A stretch of 42,496 bases of DNA from Bacteroidales bacterium UBA7009 (GTDB taxonomy: Bacteria > Bacteroidota > Bacteroidia > Bacteroidales > Paludibacteraceae): contig DJXH01000064.1 of the NCBI GenBank assembly GCA_002449665.1, positions 1,866-44,361 on the forward strand, read 5' to 3'. A program made the position numbers and the translations under genes. The notes below the pieces were generated by a model. It did not search any database. It saw only the letters and a program-made list of their open reading frames with translations, and had not been told where the DNA came from. Positions 23,651 through 31,929 of this stretch are shown here, one piece after another. The stretch's first letter is position 1; every line of letters begins with the position of its first letter.

Positions 23651-24988
23651 ATGGCAAGTTTTTTAGTAGAAGGCGGGCATAAACTCAGTGGCAGTATCAC
23701 GCCGCAAGGAGCCAAAAACGAGGCACTGCAAGTGCTGTGCGCCACATTGCTCACCCGCGAGAAAGTAGTTATCCGCAATCTCCCTGACATACTTGATGTA
23801 AACAACCTTATCGACCTGCTGCGATACGTCGGTGTAGAGGTAGAGAAAGCAGGCAATAAATCGTATGTCTTTACGGCACGTGATATAGACGGGCAGACAG
23901 TGCTTTCCAAAGAGTTTATCACCCGCTGTAATCGTCTTCGCGGTTCCGTAATGCTGATAGGTCCGTTGCTTGCTCGGCTCGGCAGTCTCGCCTATGCCAC
24001 CCCGGGCGGGGACAAGATAGGGCGGCGCAGACTTGATACGCATTTCCTCGGTCTGACCAAACTCGGCGCAACCTACACCTACGACCAAACAATCAATGCT
24101 TTCCTTTTCTCCGTAGGCAAGCAGGATGGGCAGACAGATACAAGGGCAAGGCTTAAAGGTTGTTATATGCTTCTTGATGAGGCTTCAGTTACTGGTACAG
24201 CCAATATTATCATGGCAGCCGTTACCGCCATGGGTACAACCACGATATACAATGCCGCTTGCGAACCGTATATACAGCAACTCTGCCGTATGCTCAACTT
24301 TATGGGTGCGCATATAAACGGAGTGGGGAGCAACCTGCTGACGATAGAAGGTGTGCCTTCGCTCCACGGCACGGAGCATACTCTGCTTCCTGATATGATT
24401 GAAGTGGGGTCTTTTATCGGTATGGCAGCCATAACCGGCAGCGAACTGACCATAAAAGACACTTCGTACAACGACCTTGGTATCATACCCGACACCTTCC
24501 GCCGTCTCGGAATCCGCTTGGAGCAGCACGGCGATGATATATTTATTCCGGCGCAGGAGCATTATCAGATTGAAAGTTTCCTTGACGGCAGCATAATGAC
24601 CATAGCCGATGCTCCGTGGCCCGGACTTACGCCCGACCTTATCTCCGTCATTCTCGTGGTTGCCACGCAGGCACAAGGCTCCGTACTTATTCATCAGAAG
24701 ATGTTTGAGAGCCGACTCTTCTTCGTGGATAAACTTATAGATATGGGAGCGCAGATTATTCTTTGTGACCCGCACCGCGCTGTTGTCATAGGACACGACC
24801 GCAAGATTCAACTGCGCCACAACAATATGACCTCACCCGATATACGTGCCGGTATAGCGATGCTCATAGCCGCTATGTCTGCTTCCGGCACAAGCCGTAT
24901 TGACCATATAGACCAGATAGACCGAGGCTACGAAGATATAGAAAAACGCCTGAATGCCATAGGTGCGCATATCAGGCGAATAGACTAA
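23651..24988 (+). CDS. murA: UDP-N-acetylglucosamine 1-carboxyvinyltransferase, Asp-type active site
   Basis: First committed step of peptidoglycan synthesis: transfers enolpyruvate from PEP to UDP-GlcNAc. The 445-residue protein keeps Lys22 and Asn23 (GAKNEAL). At the position of E. coli Cys115 it has Asp121 (PGGDKIGRRRLDTH, codon GAC at 24011-24013). That Cys-to-Asp change is known in other bacteria to leave the enzyme active while preventing alkylation by fosfomycin. I set the start at the ATG at 23651 directly after the promoter; an upstream codon at 23630 lies inside the -7 region and is not credible. Confidence 0.96.
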   Translation: MASFLVEGGHKLSGSITPQGAKNEALQVLCATLLTREKVVIRNLPDILDVNNLIDLLRYVGVEVEKAGNKSYVFTARDIDGQTVLSKEFITRCNRLRGSVMLIGPLLARLGSLAYATPGGDKIGRRRLDTHFLGLTKLGATYTYDQTINAFLFSVGKQDGQTDTRARLKGCYMLLDEASVTGTANIIMAAVTAMGTTTIYNAACEPYIQQLCRMLNFMGAHINGVGSNLLTIEGVPSLHGTEHTLLPDMIEVGSFIGMAAITGSELTIKDTSYNDLGIIPDTFRRLGIRLEQHGDDIFIPAQEHYQIESFLDGSIMTIADAPWPGLTPDLISVILVVATQAQGSVLIHQKMFESRLFFVDKLIDMGAQIILCDPHRAVVIGHDRKIQLRHNNMTSPDIRAGIAMLIAAMSASGTSRIDHIDQIDRGYEDIEKRLNAIGAHIRRID

Positions 24989-25007
24989 ATAACCACTTAA
25001 ATCTCTA

Positions 25008-25028
25008 AAATCTTAAATCTTAAATCTT
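25008..25028 (+). repeat. 7-bp tandem array abutting a start codon
   Basis: Three perfect AAATCTT units end at the base before the ATG at 25029, filling the place where a ribosome-binding site would be. A degenerate related stretch precedes them from about 24994. Confidence 0.85.
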
Positions 25029-25691
25029 ATGAAAAACTCTTCTTTTTACCGACAAGCGGCTTGGAACGTACTTGGCGAAGGTATGTGGGGAAAAACCGCA
25101 GTTACGACCCTGATTCTACTCCTGATTGTCTTTTTTGCCGGTGTCCTGCCGAATATGCTCAACATTTTCGGGAACGACCTGCATATAATGTCGCTGACTA
25201 TCTAGCTCTCTTCTGTAGTAAACCTGCTCTTCGCTTATCCGCTGCTTTATGCTTTCAATATAGTTTTCTTGCAGATATATCGCCGTCAGACAGACGAAAG
25301 TTCGCCTCTCACTCTTACTTTCGCCAATTTCAGAGAAAACTATTCGGCTTTGGTAGGTACGTTTGTACTGGCTATGATAGTGATATTATTCGCTTCTGTC
25401 TTTGCAATATTGATAGGCGGCATAGTACTGAGTTTGGCGTATGCTCTTGTTCCTTATATCATACACGATAACCCCAACATAGGTGTAGTGGAAGCACTGC
25501 GCAAATCCCGTCGTATGATGCGCGGACACAAGTGGGAACTCTTCTGCCTGCAAATATCATTCATCGGCTGGTTTTTCGTTGGTATTTTCACCTTTTACAT
25601 CGGCTTCCTTTGGATTGTCCCCTATATCAATACTGCCACAGCCGCTTTCTATGAGGATGTAAAAGCCGAATACGAGAAACCCATACAATAA
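25029..25691 (+). pseudogene. DUF975 family membrane protein with in-frame TAG at codon 59
   Basis: One continuous reading frame from the ATG at 25029 to the TAA at 25689-25691 is broken only by TAG at 25203-25205. Both halves belong to the same protein: the N-terminal helix region (WNVLGEGMWGKTAVTTLILL) and, after the stop, further helices and the DUF975 signature EALRKSRRMMRGHKWELF with LQISFIGWFF and IVPYINTATAAFY. Full length would be 220 codons with about five to six membrane segments. CAG-to-TAG is the simplest cause. Genuine genes here end in TAG (e.g. 3560, 8451), so recoding is unlikely. Sequencing error remains possible. Confidence 0.82.
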
Positions 25692-25698
25692 TCAGAAA

Positions 25699-25725
25699 AT
25701 TCCGAATACTCTGATTACTCTGAAT
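25699..25725 (+). repeat. 9-bp-period intergenic repeat
   Basis: Three 9-mers, ATTCCGAAT, ACTCTGATT, ACTCTGAAT, lie directly between the DUF975 stop and the following terminator. Confidence 0.6.
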
Positions 25726-25730
25726 AAAGA

Positions 25731-25760
25731 AATTGGAACGCCTTTACAGGCGTTCCAATT
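25731..25760. terminator. Bidirectional terminator between DUF975 and phosphodiesterase genes
   Basis: A perfect 12-bp inverted repeat AATTGGAACGCC (25731-25742) / GGCGTTCCAATT (25749-25760) with a 6-nt loop. The TAA of the convergent phosphodiesterase gene (25744-25746) lies within the loop. Confidence 0.85.
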
Positions 25761-26277
25761 CTATTACTTCAAGGTCTTTTATCTGTTTGCCGTCTATTGC
25801 GAATCGTAGCAGTGTCTGCACTGTCTGCCAGCCCTGTTTGCCGGCAGCGCCCGGGTTCATAGTAAGGAACCCGTACTGCTTGTCGTACATCACTTTGAGT
25901 ATATGGCTGTGTCCGCATACAAAAAGGTCGATGTTGTCTTTTTGAGTGTCCCTTCCGCTTGCTTTAGCTTCGGCGTGGCGGCGGAACATCGGTATAAGCC
26001 AAGGATTATATCTGCCCGGGTAGCCGCCTATATGGGTCATCAGTACATCGGTCTGCTCTACGCGAAAGCGGTAGAACTCGCTTAGCGTGTATCTTACATC
26101 CCCGCTGTCCATATTCCCGAATACGGCTCTTGTAGGGCGGAACTCGCGCAGAGTTTGCAGCAGTTCTGCCGAACCAATATCGCCTGCGTGCCAAATCTCG
26201 TCGCAGCAGTCAAAATGCTCAAACACTCGCTTGTCGAGGTAGCCGTGCGTATCGCTTAACAGTCCTATGCGGGTCAT
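25744..26277 (-). CDS. YfcE/MJ0936-family metallophosphoesterase
   Basis: Small phosphodiesterase with a two-metal centre, cytoplasmic. The 177-residue protein shows every metal motif in order: SDTHG (DxH, residues 8-12), HAGDIG (GD), FGNMDS (GNxD), MTHIGG and GHSH near residue 123, followed by NPGAAGKQ. The physiological substrate is unknown for most members. It is the last of eleven leftward genes, 4 bp after gldF. Confidence 0.93.
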   Translation of the reverse strand: MTRIGLLSDTHGYLDKRVFEHFDCCDEIWHAGDIGSAELLQTLREFRPTRAVFGNMDSGDVRYTLSEFYRFRVEQTDVLMTHIGGYPGRYNPWLIPMFRRHAEAKASGRDTQKDNIDLFVCGHSHILKVMYDKQYGFLTMNPGAAGKQGWQTVQTLLRFAIDGKQIKDLEVIELERL

Positions 26278-26281
26278 CGTT

Positions 26282-26944
26282 TTACTTCTGCTTTAAGTTA
26301 AGTATGATAACAACCGTCGTTACAGCCACCGTTATGACAGACAGGAAGAAGACGGCATCCCTCAGGTCAATCACGCCGCGTGAGATGCTGTTAAAATGCT
26401 CCTGTAGCGTCAGCCAGTAGAGGGCAAAGCACGCGGCAACGCCTATGATATAGTCGGCTATATAGTTGTTGGTGAGCGTGGCAGCCGCCAAACCGATGCT
26501 TGTGAAAACACCGCTTAACAGCATCAGTCCTAACATACTGCCGGCAAAAGCACCACCGTCCACATTACCTTGCGGTTCGGCAATAAAGTACAGAATAAAA
26601 TAGTGTACAACGCACGGCAGAATGGCTATAAGCGTGAGGGTGAAAGCGGCGGCGAACTTGGCAACGGCAATGCGTGTGAGCGACACTCGTTTGCTAATCA
26701 GTACGTCCCACGTACCACTCTGTTTCTCTTCGGCAAACAGCCTCATAGTGAGGGCGGGGCAGAGCAGCATAAGCAGCCACGGCGATATGCGGAATAGTCC
26801 GACGGCATCGGCGTAGCCGGAGTCTATTATGTTCCACTCTCCGGGGATCACCCACAGCATAAGGCTGACAGCGAGCAGATACAGCCCTACTACGATGTAT
26901 GCGATGGGTGTGGAGAAGTAGTATGACAGTTCTTTGCGGTACAT
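26282..26944 (-). CDS. gldF: ABC-2 type permease, GldF-like
   Basis: 220-residue inner-membrane protein with about six helices. The N-terminus KELSYYFSTPIAYIVVGLYLL and the RLFAEEKQSGTWDVLISKRVS segment match GldF, the permease that works with GldA (ATPase) and GldG in gliding and type IX-linked functions of Bacteroidetes. In non-gliding Bacteroidales the pair GldF-GldG persists with unknown cargo. Here neither gldG nor an ATPase gene follows; the next gene is a phosphodiesterase. The permease is therefore uncoupled from its usual partner within this window. Confidence 0.82.
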   Translation of the reverse strand: MYRKELSYYFSTPIAYIVVGLYLLAVSLMLWVIPGEWNIIDSGYADAVGLFRISPWLLMLLCPALTMRLFAEEKQSGTWDVLISKRVSLTRIAVAKFAAAFTLTLIAILPCVVHYFILYFIAEPQGNVDGGAFAGSMLGLMLLSGVFTSIGLAAATLTNNYIADYIIGVAACFALYWLTLQEHFNSISRGVIDLRDAVFFLSVITVAVTTVVIILNLKQK

Positions 26945-26948
26945 TGTC

Positions 26949-27740
26949 TTATCTTGTGAGTATTTCTACACATTCGTCAACGGTCTTTGCCTCGTTGAGC
27001 GTGGCATCTATGGGGCATTGTCCGCTGCGGTCGCGGTTGAGAATCTGCGGCACTTCTTCCTTTGCGGTTACCAGTATGCCTTCCGCTTCAAACAATTCTC
27101 TTGCCGCCGTGCAGATGATGTTGGTATATACGGCTTTTACTCCGCCTTTTGCCATCAGAGCAGCTGCGGCTTTGCCTATAATCTTGTCAGCCACCACGGC
27201 TCCTTGCAGTCGGTCGGGCTGTTCGGTGATGAGTTGCAGCAGGTCTTGTACGCCTCTGTTTTGGTGTTGGGTGGTGATACCTTTGTTTCTGACGAGAAGA
27301 CTTAGTCTGTTCTCGTTGAGCGTGCGCAACATATCCTCGCCGTCTATGCTGACCGGTGTGATACTATCGTTTGTAAGCGGAGCAAAAGAGGCGGTCATTC
27401 CGCAGTCTTCTATTACGCGAATATATAGAGTCCTGACAGCCTCTGTGCCTATGGTGGTGCTTATTTCCGCGATGTGGTTTTCGTCTGTTGCAAAGGGTGT
27501 GGCAAGGCGTTGCAGCAGGGAGTTGTCGTAGTCTTTGTATGCGGTTGTTATTTTTACCGCCGTTTTTCCTTCTATGGGATTAGCGGCGGTGGCGACATCG
27601 TAGAGGTGTTGAACGGCTGCGGGCGAAATCTCTTGGGTCAGATAGACGGTGTTGTCTGCCGTTGTAGTTTCGTCTGTTGTTGGTGCAGTGCAGCAGGTGA
27701 GAAAGGCTGCAGCAAGCAATATAAATGCTAATCTTTTCAT
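26949..27740 (-). CDS. Lipoprotein fusing a DUF362-like N-terminal half to a DUF1893 (TM1506-like) domain
   Basis: 263 residues from the ATG at 27740. A lipoprotein signal with a Cys-Cys pair (LTCCTAP) is followed at about 31-130 by VYLTQEISPAAVQHLY and EGKTAVKITTA, which resemble only the first hundred or so residues of Bacteroidetes DUF362 proteins; the remainder, including any Fe-S part, is absent. The C-terminal half (about 140-260) is a complete-looking DUF1893 domain: LVRNKGITTQ, GAVVADKIIGKAAAALMAKGG-like core, ILNRDRSGQCPID. DUF1893/TM1506 has a deaminase-like fold and is usually a free-standing small cytoplasmic protein. Export of this domain as a lipoprotein is unusual. Function unknown. 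Confidence 0.75.
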   Translation of the reverse strand: MKRLAFILLAAAFLTCCTAPTTDETTTADNTVYLTQEISPAAVQHLYDVATAANPIEGKTAVKITTAYKDYDNSLLQRLATPFATDENHIAEISTTIGTEAVRTLYIRVIEDCGMTASFAPLTNDSITPVSIDGEDMLRTLNENRLSLLVRNKGITTQHQNRGVQDLLQLITEQPDRLQGAVVADKIIGKAAAALMAKGGVKAVYTNIICTAARELFEAEGILVTAKEEVPQILNRDRSGQCPIDATLNEAKTVDECVEILTR

Positions 27741-27760
27741 TTTTTTTTGTGTTATAGGGT

Positions 27761-28261
27761 TTATCTCAGTCTGTCGGCGGCTCTTACCAAGGCTTCGTCT
27801 TTGAGTATGCGGCGTGTTGCCATAAGGCTGAAGACGGCATTGATAAGCGGCATACAGGCAGGGGGCAGCACCGACCAGTCGGGTGCGATCATCCGTTTGC
27901 CGAACCAAGCGTAAATAAGCAGTACGCCGTAGTAGGCAAGGCTGAAGAGGAAGAGCAGCAGACTTAGGCGTGCCTGAAGTTTGCGTTTTTTGTATAAGAA
28001 GATGATAATAAGTGCAAGTACGGGCATAATAAGCGTGGCGATGGCAAGTCCCCACTCATCGTTAAAGACAACGGGTGTCAGTTCGTCGGCAAGATAACTG
28101 TACTCCTCCGTCTGCTCTTCAAGTCCGGTCGCGCCGAGTTCAAACATACGCTGAACATTGTCGTTGATGTTGGACGTGAATTGCAGCACGGGGCAGAAGT
28201 AAAGCACGGTGCCGAGTACTACTACCAAACATAGATAGATGGTTTGAATGCGTTGAATCAT
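27761..28261 (-). CDS. DUF4293 family membrane protein
   Basis: 166 residues beginning MIQRIQTIYLCLVVVLG, the hallmark start of DUF4293. Four membrane helices (about 7-25, 72-92, 98-118, 133-150) flank a large loop (about 30-68), and the C-terminus ends in the conserved ALVRAADRLR-like segment. The family is restricted to Bacteroidetes and has no known function. It is embedded between DUF4249 (6-bp gap) and the DUF362/DUF1893 fusion (20-bp gap). Confidence 0.85.
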   Translation of the reverse strand: MIQRIQTIYLCLVVVLGTVLYFCPVLQFTSNINDNVQRMFELGATGLEEQTEEYSYLADELTPVVFNDEWGLAIATLIMPVLALIIIFLYKKRKLQARLSLLLFLFSLAYYGVLLIYAWFGKRMIAPDWSVLPPACMPLINAVFSLMATRRILKDEALVRAADRLR

Positions 28262-28267
28262 AATTGT

Positions 28268-29503
28268 TTATGGTTTGATTGTACATTTTGTCGTTGTTGT
28301 GCGGCTTATCACGTGGCTTCCCATCGCGCCGCTGAAGCAGGAATAGACCTGACGTTTTTCCGCTAATCCTATATCCTCAAAAGCCTCGTCAAGGAGTGCG
28401 GATATGTCAAAGTCAAGGTCGTCGTTGTCATATTCTTTCTTCGTGTCGGTCGGTTCGGAGAAAAGTTTTGTATATTTGTCGGTTACGTAGCCGTCTTTTT
28501 GCAGCCGGTCAAGCATTGTCTGTTCTTGCGCTTCGAGTTGTCCTGTGCTGTCCTCATAGTCGTAGTTGTATTTTACTACAATCCAGTCGCTTGTGTAGCA
28601 GGTATCAGGTTCGTCGAAGATAAACGAAATGAGCGAGGTGAGCAGTGTCTTTTCTCCGAGCGAGAGGAAGTAGCGGTATGTGTCGTAGTTTACGGTCTGC
28701 AGCGTTATCTCTATCTCGTCCCCGGGTTTGTATATGCTTTCTATGGGGCAGGAGAAAGAGAGCGTGGTTGCTTCTTTGAGTTGGCTTGCTTTGATCATCA
28801 GGCAACGGCTTTTGTATGTGCCGTTGTGTGCTTTTTGCAGTTCGTTGAAGATGTAGTCTTCGCTCGTGAGGTTATGGTTGTCGGTGCGTATGACGGTAAG
28901 CCTTATAGAGTCACCGTAGTATGCCTCGCCTGTCTGCTCGTCGGTTATGGTTGTGCTTCGGCTGTCGGTGGAGACGGCGTAGCAGGGTAGGGCAGCAGAG
29001 AGCAGGATGATGTCGTCTTCTTTGCCGGTATATCGGTCCAAGTCAAGCGTTATTTTGATGTCGTTGTCAGTAGTTTTTGCCTCTTTGACTTTTGCTTTTA
29101 TCGGCTTTGGTATGCTTTGGCAGCCGTATGCGGTGCCGTAGTCGGGGTGGGACACTTTGAGTACGATGCTGTCCGTTGCCGCGCTTTTGAGCCGTATGCC
29201 GTATCTGCCTTCGTTGTCAAGCAGCGGTAGGCGATGCCAAGTGCCGTTGTCGGCTTTTATCTGAACGTCGGCATCGTTTATGCAGGCGGTGTATATATTG
29301 TCTGAAGTGTATCGCGCCGAGCCGTCGAGGAAGAAAAAACTATGGTTCACGTCCACGTAGGTGAATACGGAGTCAGTGCTTATCTCTGTGGCGGCACTGA
29401 CGGCGAGTTGCTGCTCCGTCTGAGGACCGTTGTATTCGATAGCCTGCTCGCAGCCGCAGAGAAGGGCTGTCAGGATGAGTAATATGAGCGATTGGTTTTT
29501 CAC
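28268..29503 (-). CDS. DUF4249 family surface lipoprotein
   Basis: 411 residues with a lipobox (LLCGC, Cys18) and an Ig-like beta-rich body (VTYVDVNHSFFFLDG-type strands, LPLLDNEGRYGIRL). DUF4249 proteins are nearly always encoded next to a TonB-dependent receptor, as here (6-bp gap), and probably act as its surface-exposed partner; the ligand is unknown. The start codon is GTG. The protein has no enzymatic motif I recognise. Confidence 0.85.
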   Translation of the reverse strand: MKNQSLILLILTALLCGCEQAIEYNGPQTEQQLAVSAATEISTDSVFTYVDVNHSFFFLDGSARYTSDNIYTACINDADVQIKADNGTWHRLPLLDNEGRYGIRLKSAATDSIVLKVSHPDYGTAYGCQSIPKPIKAKVKEAKTTDNDIKITLDLDRYTGKEDDIILLSAALPCYAVSTDSRSTTITDEQTGEAYYGDSIRLTVIRTDNHNLTSEDYIFNELQKAHNGTYKSRCLMIKASQLKEATTLSFSCPIESIYKPGDEIEITLQTVNYDTYRYFLSLGEKTLLTSLISFIFDEPDTCYTSDWIVVKYNYDYEDSTGQLEAQEQTMLDRLQKDGYVTDKYTKLFSEPTDTKKEYDNDDLDFDISALLDEAFEDIGLAEKRQVYSCFSGAMGSHVISRTTTTKCTIKP

Positions 29504-29509
29504 TGTGTG

Positions 29510-31912
29510 TCAGAACTTAAACGTGTAACTTATGCTCGGTAGTATGGGGAAGAGGCTGACCTTATACAGTTTGCCTTCGTATGAGTCGGGGTAGATAATA
29601 AACGGATTGAGGTTGTTATATACATTATATACGCTTACCGACAATACCGATTCCATCTTGTCGCGTATCAGGTGCGGGAAGTGGAAGTTGGCTCCTATGT
29701 CAAGGCGGTGGTAATATGGCATTTGGTAGTTGTTGCGCTCGGAGATAAAGTCTATCTCTTTGCCTGTAAATTCGTCTCTGTACACCTGTGTGGCGAGTGT
29801 GGCTCTCGTTCCCGATCCGAAGACGAAAGTGCCGGCTATGTCAATGCGTTTGGTGATGGCATATTGCAGCGTGAGCGAAACATCGTGTTCGCGGTCGTAC
29901 TTGGCGTGGAAGGGTTTGCCGAAGTTAAGCACCTGTCCCTCGCGGTCAAAACGCCTCATTGTTCTTGACCAAGTATAGCCTAACCAGCCTGTCAGTTTGC
30001 CTGCTTTGCGTTGCAGCAGCACCTCTACGCCGTAGCTCCAGCCGTCGCCCATCACTACCTTGTCCTCCCAGCCGGTGCTTGAGCCGTAGAAACTTGCGCC
30101 GTCTTTGTATTCGAGCAGGTTTTTCATCTGTTTGTAGTAGCCTTCCACCGTTATGTCCACATATCCGAGCAGGTCGTAACTCAGTCCTGCCGCCACTTGC
30201 ATTGAGCGCATAGGCAGTATGCGTTTGGTGACGGGCACCCATAGGTCGGTAGGCAGCGATATGCTGTTGTTGCTCAGCAGGTGGACGTACTGGGACATAT
30301 AGGCGTAACTTGCCTTGAACGAAAAGTCCTTGGTTATCAGCGTGCGAATACCTATTCTCGGTTCTATAGACGGGTAGGTTTTGCCTTCCGTGTTGTATAT
30401 GCTGCCGTGTAAGCCGAGGTTGAGGCGCAGCCATTTGAGAGGTGTGTACGTATCTTCTATGTATATCCTAACCTCGTTGGCTCCCAAAACTCCTTTGCTG
30501 AACGTAGTGTCAATGTTAAAACTGTTGTAGTCCGTCTTTTCTCCCTCTTGGCTCAACATCCTGAACGAGCCTATTTCGGGGCGGAAGAAATGGTAGGTAT
30601 AGGCGGCTCCGAACTTTATCTCGTGCTCATGGTGGGGAGTGTAGTCAAAGTGGGTCTGAGCCATAACGTCCATAATATGTGAGTTATAGCCCATCTGCTC
30701 GTTAAGCGAGTACAGTTCGTCTTTGTCTGTCTGTGTGAGGGTCTGCGTAAGGTCGTATCGGTAGCGGGTAAAACTGACTTGTGTCGTCTGGTACAGTTGT
30801 GCGTTGTAGCGGTGTTCGTGGTTGACGGCTGCGAGCAGGTTGCCCCAGTCCCAGTCCATCTTCACTTTCATCTTCGTGTTTGCCGTTTCTCTTTCGCGCA
30901 TATTGATGTATATGGCATCATCGCCCATATAGAAGGATGCTGACAGTTTGTCGTTGTCGTTGAATCGGTGCGAGACTTTGGCATTAACGTCGTAGAAGTA
31001 GTAACCGGCGTTGGCTGATATAGCTCCGTTGCTGCCATTGCGTGTGAGTATGCCCATTATGGGGGCGGTAAAGAGGTCGAAGTACGTCCGACGGGCGGAG
31101 ATATTAAAGGTCGTGGGGTTGGAGTTCTTCCATTTTATAGGTCCTTCTATGTTCAGTTTTGCCGCTATCAGTCCTATTGAGGCGTTGCCGTGGTAGTCGC
31201 TGCTGTTGCCGTCGTTCTGCCTCACGTCTATTATGCTGCTCAGTCTGCCGCCGTAGCGGGCGGGGAAATTGCCTTTATAGAGCGTTACGTTCTTTACGGC
31301 ATCGGCGTTGAAGACGGAGAAGAAGCCCATCATGTGGTTTACGTTATACAGCGGTACGCCGTCAAGCAGAATGAGGTTCTCGTCCGGTCCGCCGCCTCTT
31401 ACATACACTCCTGCCGACCCTTCGTTGCCGCTCTGTACGCCGGGCAGCAGTTGTATGGCTTTGAGTATGTCCACCTCGCCCATCAGTGCCGGTATCGCTT
31501 TTATCTGCTCCACGGGTATCTCCACAGCCGACATCTGTACGGCGGCGGGCGAACTAAGGCTCCTGTTTGCCACAACCTCCACTTCACTCAGGCGCGTGTC
31601 TGACACGAGCGCAAAACTCACAAGCGTGTCTTGTCTTTGCACGGCAGCGGAGATGCGTATGGTCTTTGAAGGCGAAAACCCGACGTATGAGGCGCGGAGG
31701 GCTATGTCCTGCTTCTGTTGGAGAATAAGGGTATAGAACCCTGCGTTGTTCGTTATAACGCCTGTTCCGCTTATCGTGTCAAAGACCGCTGCACCTATCA
31801 GTGCTTCGCCCGACTCGGCATCACGTACATAGCCGTTGACGGTAAAGCGAGCCGCTTGCAGCGTTACGTTTAACAAGAGAAAGACAAATGCTATGTAGTG
31901 CTTTGTATTCAC
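29510..31912 (-). CDS. TonB-dependent outer-membrane receptor with N-terminal CarboxypepD-reg-like domain
   Basis: 800 residues: signal peptide (1-about 21), carboxypeptidase-regulatory-like beta-sandwich (about 24-110, VNGYVRDAESGEALIGA), plug domain (about 120-230; GVQSGNEGSAGVYVRGGGPD and LLDGVPLYN), then a 22-strand-type barrel ending in aromatic Phe (YTFKF). It imports a ligand using TonB energy. It belongs to the subgroup paired with DUF4249 rather than SusD, so the substrate is probably not a typical glycan; the actual ligand cannot be read from sequence. Translation starts at GTG. No riboswitch or Fur-like site is visible in the 17-bp upstream gap. Confidence 0.93.
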   Translation of the reverse strand: MNTKHYIAFVFLLLNVTLQAARFTVNGYVRDAESGEALIGAAVFDTISGTGVITNNAGFYTLILQQKQDIALRASYVGFSPSKTIRISAAVQRQDTLVSFALVSDTRLSEVEVVANRSLSSPAAVQMSAVEIPVEQIKAIPALMGEVDILKAIQLLPGVQSGNEGSAGVYVRGGGPDENLILLDGVPLYNVNHMMGFFSVFNADAVKNVTLYKGNFPARYGGRLSSIIDVRQNDGNSSDYHGNASIGLIAAKLNIEGPIKWKNSNPTTFNISARRTYFDLFTAPIMGILTRNGSNGAISANAGYYFYDVNAKVSHRFNDNDKLSASFYMGDDAIYINMRERETANTKMKVKMDWDWGNLLAAVNHEHRYNAQLYQTTQVSFTRYRYDLTQTLTQTDKDELYSLNEQMGYNSHIMDVMAQTHFDYTPHHEHEIKFGAAYTYHFFRPEIGSFRMLSQEGEKTDYNSFNIDTTFSKGVLGANEVRIYIEDTYTPLKWLRLNLGLHGSIYNTEGKTYPSIEPRIGIRTLITKDFSFKASYAYMSQYVHLLSNNSISLPTDLWVPVTKRILPMRSMQVAAGLSYDLLGYVDITVEGYYKQMKNLLEYKDGASFYGSSTGWEDKVVMGDGWSYGVEVLLQRKAGKLTGWLGYTWSRTMRRFDREGQVLNFGKPFHAKYDREHDVSLTLQYAITKRIDIAGTFVFGSGTRATLATQVYRDEFTGKEIDFISERNNYQMPYYHRLDIGANFHFPHLIRDKMESVLSVSVYNVYNNLNPFIIYPDSYEGKLYKVSLFPILPSISYTFKF

Positions 31913-31929
31913 TATTGTATGGGAGTCTG

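Noticed and set aside
25008..25028. Short tandem arrays as a CRISPR
   Set aside because: Units are 7 bp without spacers, and no cas gene is present.
25203..25205. TAG read as a sense codon (genetic-code change or suppression)
   Set aside because: TAG ends clear genes such as those stopping at 3560 and 8451, so a point mutation or sequencing error is simpler.
31913..31929. Riboswitch or Fur-type operator before the TonB receptor
   Set aside because: The intergenic gap is only 17 bp and contains no recognisable element.
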